Part shown: positions 34,395-38,654 of the stretch, one piece after another
How the letters are laid out: every line of letters starts with the position of its first letter
How positions within the stretch are numbered: the first letter of the stretch is position 1
NCBI GenBank assembly: GCA_024280035.1
Contig: JAJRQV010000015.1
Span: forward strand, 1 to 38,654
Reading direction: 5' to 3'
Length of the DNA: 38,654 nucleotides
Source: Campylobacterales bacterium
GTDB taxonomy: Bacteria; Campylobacterota; Campylobacteria; Campylobacterales; Sulfurimonadaceae
Made by a program: the position numbers and the translations under genes
The notes under the pieces: generated by a model
Told to the model about the DNA's origin: nothing
The model's database searches: none
Seen by the model: the letters and a program-made list of their open reading frames with translations, nothing else

Positions 34395-35573
34395 ATGTTA
34401 CAAGACTTAGAAAAACAGTATATTTTACCTACTTATGGGCGTAACTATACAAATTTTAAAAGTGGAAAAAATGCAACTTTAATAGACAGTGATGTACAAA
34501 CATTTATTGATTTTACCTCAGGTATTGGTGTGGTTAGCGTCGGTCATGCTAATGAAAAAGTAGCACAAGCCATTTGTGAACAGGTCAATAATATAACACA
34601 TATTTCAAACTTGTATGTTATTGAACCTCAGGTAAAATGTGCTGAAAGTATTGTAAAGCAAAGTACATTTAAAATGCAATGTTTTTTTGCAAATTCTGGT
34701 GCTGAAGCTAATGAGGGTGCTATTAAAATTGCACGTAAATATGGTGAAATTAATGGTGAAATAAAACGTTATAAGGTGATTACCTTAGATCAATCCTTTC
34801 ATGGACGTACCATTACTGCATTAAAGGCAACGGGTCAAGAAGCGATGCATAACTATTTTGGTCCTTTTCCTGATGGTTTCTCTTATGCAAATACTATTGA
34901 TGATATTGAAGGTATGCTGGATGAACATACAGTAGCCGTTATGATAGAATTAGTACAAGGGGAGGGTGGTGTACAACCTCTTGATAAACAAAAGGTTCAA
35001 GCCCTTGCCAAATTGCTTAAAAGTAAAGATGTCTTACTTATGGTAGATGAAGTTCAAACAGGTGTTTATCGTACAGGTGAGTTTTTAGCTTCGAATGTTT
35101 ATGAAATTGAACCTGATGTAATTACCTTGGCTAAAGGTCTTGGTGGAGGAGTTCCTATTGGTGTCGTTATGACCTCAATAGAAAATGCCTTAGTCGCAGG
35201 TGAACATGGTGCTACCTTTGGTGGAAACTACCTCTCCACAGCAGCTTCTAATGCCGTACTGAATATTTTACAAGAGAGTAAAAATAGTGGTGACTTAGAT
35301 AGAACCTTTATTAAGTTTGAGACTAAACTTGAAGTGCTTTTTAAAAAGTTTCCTAATCTTTTTACCTCTTCAGTAGGTTTTGGAATGATGCGTGGATTAC
35401 GGGTAAAAGATGCGGATACCTTAGCTAATATTATTAAGTCAGCTCATGAGCAGAAGGTTTTAGTACTTAAAGCAGGGCGAAATACTCTGCGTTTTTTACC
35501 ACCATTAACCATTAGTGATGAAGAGATAAACGAAGGGTTTAAACGACTTGATGCAGCGCTTAGTTCTTTGTAG
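34395..35573 (+). CDS. argD: acetylornithine aminotransferase
   Basis: This 392-aa PLP enzyme is of the class-III aminotransferase fold. Visible sites are FFANSGAEANEGAIKIAR (phosphate-binding), FHGRTITALKATGQ, VDEVQTG (D218, which holds the pyridine nitrogen) and TLAKGLGGGVPIG with the Schiff-base lysine K247. It converts N-acetylglutamate semialdehyde to N-acetylornithine in arginine synthesis, often also acting on succinyldiaminopimelate. It is the third enzyme of a usual arg set, but no other arg gene lies nearby. The stop overlaps the tolC start by about 20 bases. Confidence 0.93.
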   Translation: MLQDLEKQYILPTYGRNYTNFKSGKNATLIDSDVQTFIDFTSGIGVVSVGHANEKVAQAICEQVNNITHISNLYVIEPQVKCAESIVKQSTFKMQCFFANSGAEANEGAIKIARKYGEINGEIKRYKVITLDQSFHGRTITALKATGQEAMHNYFGPFPDGFSYANTIDDIEGMLDEHTVAVMIELVQGEGGVQPLDKQKVQALAKLLKSKDVLLMVDEVQTGVYRTGEFLASNVYEIEPDVITLAKGLGGGVPIGVVMTSIENALVAGEHGATFGGNYLSTAASNAVLNILQESKNSGDLDRTFIKFETKLEVLFKKFPNLFTSSVGFGMMRGLRVKDADTLANIIKSAHEQKVLVLKAGRNTLRFLPPLTISDEEINEGFKRLDAALSSL

Positions 35574-36771
35574 TTTAGCCCTTACAACACTCTTATCAGC
35601 ACAAGGTCTTGATGCCTACATTTCAGGACTAAAACATAAAGAGTTCTCTTATGATGAAGATAAGGCTCTTGTCGAGAAAAATAAGCTTAGAGACTCGTGG
35701 ATACAACCCCTTCAACTGCGATATAGCATCTCTAAGTCTAACCCTTATAATGAACAAGGTTCACAAACACAAAAAACACAAAATGCAGCGATTGTGATGG
35801 ACCAACCTATTTTTAAAAGTGGGGGAATTTATTATGGAATTAAATTTGCACAGGCTTCTTATAAGTATAATCAATACAGTATTGAAGTGTCACGTAGAAA
35901 ACTGATAAAAGAGGCTGTTGAACTTCTTATGCAGATTAAACAAAGTGATTTAAACATTCAAAAACAAGAACTTCAAATTGATAATTCTCGCATAAATCTA
36001 GAGCAGAAAAAAGAGCAGTATCTTAATGGTCAGCTTGATTCTGGTTTTTTAAATAATGCTATTATTGAGAAAAATGTGGTAACACAGGTTCTGTTTGATC
36101 TTCAAACGAATAAAGAACGTCTTATCTCTAAATTTGAAGCTATTAGTGATATGGATTATACCGAAGCAAATATCCCTCAGCTAAAGTTGATTTCTTCAGA
36201 TAAATTCTTACAAAACAATATTGATATTAAACAGATTCAAAGCCAAAGTAAACGTGAGCAATATAATAAAAATGTAACGGTAGCTAAATATTTACCAACA
36301 CTAAGTTTTACTGCCTCCTATAATTGGGATAAACTAGAAAACCCCTCTTTTGCAGGTACAAATGTGCCTAGTCCTCCTGAAACAAAATATTATAATTATG
36401 GGTTAAAAGCAAGTATGCCTTTAGATTGGAACACCTTTAGAGATATAGAGTCAAGCCGAGTAGAGTATCTTAAGTCTTTAGTTTTAGTAGATGATAAAAA
36501 GAGGGAATTAAGAGCCTTATATGAACAGGTCACACAAAACCTTAAAAATTTTAAGAAAAAGATAGAACTTTCTGATGAGAATAAAGTATTATATTCAACA
36601 CTTCTTTCATAAACACAAATACTTTTTGATGCGGGGTATAAAACCTTATATGATGTGCAAAACTTAAAAAACTCGGTAGATATTCAAGAATTAGATAAGC
36701 AGATTTTTGAAATAGATAAGCAGTTAGAACTCTTAAATTTATATGAAAAGTTAATTAATAATGAAGTTTAG
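35551..36771 (+). pseudogene. TolC-family outer-membrane protein, interrupted by an in-frame TAA
   Basis: A signal peptide and long coiled-coil helices (LMQIKQSDLNIQKQELQIDN, LEQKKEQYLNGQL) with a beta-rich middle segment TLSFTASYNWDKLENPSF mark an outer-membrane efflux protein. The frame is intact except for TAA at 36610-36612, after which it continues in frame (LFDAGYKTLYDVQNLKNSVDIQ, the typical last helix) to 36771, for 406 residues. One base change, e.g. to AAA or GAA, repairs it. As read, the product lacks the last ~53 residues, most of the final helix. Translation starts inside the end of argD, and its stop overlaps midA by 11 bases. Confidence 0.8.
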
Positions 36772-37756
36772 TACATATATGACTGAGTGGCTCTATGGTG
36801 AGTATGGATATTATTCAAATTATAAAGAAATTGGTAAAAAGGGTGACTTTTATACTTCGGTATCAGCATCAAAGTTTTTTGGTGGAACTATTGCCAAACA
36901 TATTATTAAACTAATAGATGAAGGTTTTTTAGAAAAAAACACAACAATTTGTGAAATAGGTGCGCATAAGGGTTATTTACTCGCAGATATTGTTCAGTTT
37001 ATTTACACATTAAAACCAGAACTTTTAGAAACACTTTCTTTTACTATTGTTGAACGGTTTGATTTTTTACAAATTGAGCAGACACAATATTTTCAAGAGT
37101 CTTTTGGGGGTGTTGTGAAACTTTCTCATGTGAACTCTTTAAAAGAGTTAAACCTTTATTCTGCTTTTTTTATTGCTAATGAGATTTTTGATGCCTTTAG
37201 TTGTGAACTTATTTATCAGGATAAAATCGGAACTTATGAAGAGGGTAAAATAGTTTTTAACGAAGAAAACAGTTGGGTCAAAGAGAAAGCAAAAAAATAT
37301 CATAAAGACAAGGGAGAGATTACTCTTGGATATGAAGAATTTGCCTTAGAGATGGCAGGTGCGGCAAAAACTTTTGAGTTTATGACTTATGATTATGGTG
37401 AGATGCAAGCCCGTCCTGATTTTTCAATACGCGTCTATAAATAGCATCAAGTTTTTCCTTTGTTTGATGATGAGATTAAACTTGACGAGGTATTTGCATC
37501 AAGTGATATTACTTATGATGTCTGTTTTGAACATCTTAAAGATGCTTATGAAGAAGCAGGTATACAAATGATTGCTTATAAGACACAGGCTGTGGCAATG
37601 ATAGATATGGGCTTATTAGAGCTATTAGAGATGCTTAAAACACAAGCAGGTGATAAGGCGTATGAATATGAGTTAGAACGTGCAAAACAGCTTATTATGC
37701 CCTCATTTTTAGGGGAAAGATTTAAGATGATTGTATTTAGACAAGAACATAAATAG
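36761..37756 (+). pseudogene. MidA/NDUFAF7-type SAM-dependent methyltransferase, interrupted by an in-frame TAG
   Basis: The family is DUF185, whose mitochondrial member NDUFAF7 dimethylates an arginine of respiratory complex I. Visible are GDFYTSVSASKFFG, the SAM-binding ICEIGAHKGYLLADIV and FFIANEIFDAF. The frame continues past a TAG at 37442-37444 (after FSIRVYK) as HQVFPLFDDEIKL, the rest of the domain, ending at 37756 (331 residues in all). One base change repairs it. As read, the product stops after residue 227, losing the C-terminal substrate part. Adjacent genes are tolC (overlap) and thiS. Confidence 0.78.
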
Positions 37757-37765
37757 GAAAAGAAG

Positions 37766-37966
37766 ATGAAAATTATAGTTAATGGTGAAAATAAAGAGTA
37801 TGCAGACAAGACAACCTTGCAAGAGGTCTTAAATAATTTAGGTCTGAGTGATAAGGTTATGGCAGCAGCTGTAAATATGAATATTGTTAAACAAGAGTCT
37901 TGGAAGGCTCATGTTTTATCTGATGGCGATAAGCTTGAGTTATTAGATTTTGTCGGAGGCGGTTGA
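37766..37966 (+). CDS. thiS: sulfur carrier protein ThiS
   Basis: This 66-aa ubiquitin-like protein ends in GGG, providing the C-terminal Gly-Gly tail that is thiocarboxylated to carry sulfur for thiazole synthesis in thiamine formation. The start MKIIVNGENKEY and the LLDFVGGG ending fit the family. No thiG, thiF or thiH is in the window, so its partners lie elsewhere. It begins ten bases after the midA stop, with AGGAAAAG before the ATG, and probably belongs to that operon. Confidence 0.88.
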   Translation: MKIIVNGENKEYADKTTLQEVLNNLGLSDKVMAAAVNMNIVKQESWKAHVLSDGDKLELLDFVGGG

Positions 37967-37979
37967 TTTTTTATAGAAT

Positions 37980-38327
37980 TTAATTTTGTATGGCAACGAC
38001 AGCTACAGCATAATCTCCATCATGGGTGATTGAAACAGACATACTTTTGATTTTGTAGTTATCAAGAAGCTCTTGCGATAAGCTTATCTGAGGGGCACCT
38101 CGAGCTGTTTTTGAAAGTTTAATGTCATGAAAACTACACTCTTTTCCAATTCCTGTACCTAAGGCTTTTGAACAGGCTTCTTTAGCTGCCCAAAAACCTG
38201 CAGCAGTTTTAGAATTTTTAATAAGTTGCATCTCATCTGGGGATAAAAATCGTTGAAGAAACTTGTCACCGAAACGCTCAATAGAGCATTTCATACGTTC
38301 AAGTTTGATCAGGTCTATTCCTATCAT
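37980..38327 (-). CDS. acpS: holo-[acyl-carrier-protein] synthase
   Basis: The 115-aa protein has the AcpS signature: IGIDLIKLERM with the Mg-binding Asp near the start, FLSPDEMQLI, the FWAAKEACSKALGTGIG motif with its conserved Glu/Lys, and VSITHDGDYAVAVV at the end. It attaches 4'-phosphopantetheine from CoA to acyl carrier protein. It is immediately downstream of fliL on the minus strand (stop and start adjacent), an arrangement also seen in Campylobacter. Confidence 0.94.
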   Translation of the reverse strand: MIGIDLIKLERMKCSIERFGDKFLQRFLSPDEMQLIKNSKTAAGFWAAKEACSKALGTGIGKECSFHDIKLSKTARGAPQISLSQELLDNYKIKSMSVSITHDGDYAVAVVAIQN

Positions 38328-38654
38328 TTATTGAACTACAAACTCCGTAAAGTAAACATTACGAATATTTCCATCTCTAAGACGTAAATTTAATTGATTA
38401 ACAATCTGTTCTTTGAGTTTATCCTTACCCTTAGCAGTAGAAATCTCTTCTAATGTTTTAGAAGAGAGCAGACGGATAACAACATCACGTATAACTGCTG
38501 TTTTACTCTCAAGTTCAGCCGCTAACTCTTCTACATCAAGTTCTAAGTTCATCTGAACTTTTAAGTAACGACGACCATTATCACTGAGGAGGTTTACGGT
38601 AAAGGTGTCCAAAGGAAACATCGGTCCAACTTCCATTGCATCCATAAGTTTTGC
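38328..38654 (-). CDS. fliL: flagellar basal-body-associated protein FliL, N-terminus outside window
   Basis: The visible 108 residues are the periplasmic domain of FliL: GPMFPLDTFTVNLLSDNGRRYLKVQMNLEL, DVVIRLLSSKTLEEIST, and LNLRLRDGNIRNVYFTEFVVQ at the end, the usual FliL tail. The frame stays open to the window edge (38654), so the signal/membrane helix lies beyond it, and the internal ATG at 38645 is not the start. FliL surrounds the stator and boosts motor torque. acpS follows directly. Confidence 0.9.
   Translation of the reverse strand, partial: AKLMDAMEVGPMFPLDTFTVNLLSDNGRRYLKVQMNLELDVEELAAELESKTAVIRDVVIRLLSSKTLEEISTAKGKDKLKEQIVNQLNLRLRDGNIRNVYFTEFVVQ

Noticed and set aside
37766-37966. 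ThiS as part of a conjugation-defence or ubiquitin-like tagging system
   Set aside because: Length and ends match ordinary ThiS, and no E1/E2- or JAB-like genes are adjacent.
1-38654. CRISPR arrays, tRNA or rRNA genes, insertion sequences
   Set aside because: No regularly spaced direct repeats, tRNA-like cloverleaf segments, rRNA motifs, transposase frames or paired terminal repeats were found on reading both strands.

Overview
The window looks like an AT-rich chromosomal segment of a motile, free-living Campylobacterota (Epsilonproteobacteria) bacterium, most likely Sulfurimonas-like. That placement is an inference. It rests on protein character: a fused CcsBA cytochrome c synthase, CheV, a CetB-like PAS protein, a CheX-FliN-FliO run, an acpS-fliL pair, and a ferredoxin-type nitrite/sulfite reductase. 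No rRNA, tRNA, CRISPR array, insertion sequence or phage gene was found, and no stretch longer than 300 bases lacks a gene.

Layout. 1-4045: the C-terminal ~1060 residues of an SMC/Rad50-like coiled-coil ATPase, overlapping by ATGA a small protein with a Toprim E...DxD motif. This resembles the C-D half of a Wadjet/MksBEFG-type plasmid-defence condensin, whose first genes would lie left of the window. 4035-8528: a broken PAS protein, YebC, a dihydrouridine synthase, a Sel1-repeat membrane protein and a flavin-binding PNPOx-like protein. 8583-12521: a frameshifted dicarboxylate symporter, an AlkD-like DNA glycosylase, and on the minus strand cheX-fliN-fliO. 12716-17624: a TauE/SafE exporter coupled to uvrA, an HDOD protein and a frameshifted rhodanese. 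17660-23483: a SPL-family radical SAM protein, a DUF1971-like protein, a 66-aa protein, a YgjP-like metallopeptidase, and a siroheme nitrite/sulfite reductase flanked by two paralogous periplasmic binding proteins, one frameshifted. 23604-29618: polA and ccsBA. 29667-33476: a 115-aa unknown, a CetB-like PAS protein, a NIT-like sensor protein, a nitronate monooxygenase-like protein and CheV. 33582-37966: a likely operon of membrane-fusion-like protein, argD, tolC, midA and thiS, with tolC and midA each carrying an in-frame stop. The window ends with acpS and a partial fliL.

The Wadjet-like pair at the left edge is the best candidate for an unusual system. Three patterns run across the window. 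(1) Six genes are interrupted by one indel or one nonsense codon, each repairable by one base change. (2) Three genes lack a usable ATG/GTG/TTG where their N-terminus or ribosome-binding site demands one, and have ATA, ATC or ATT instead. (3) Four genes have a -10-like box only 6-7 bases before the ATG and no convincing Shine-Dalgarno at normal spacing, suggesting leaderless mRNAs. Draft sequence error could explain (1) and part of (2), so read-level checking comes first. Perfect inverted repeats before the genes at 29667 and 30742 are likely expression controls.
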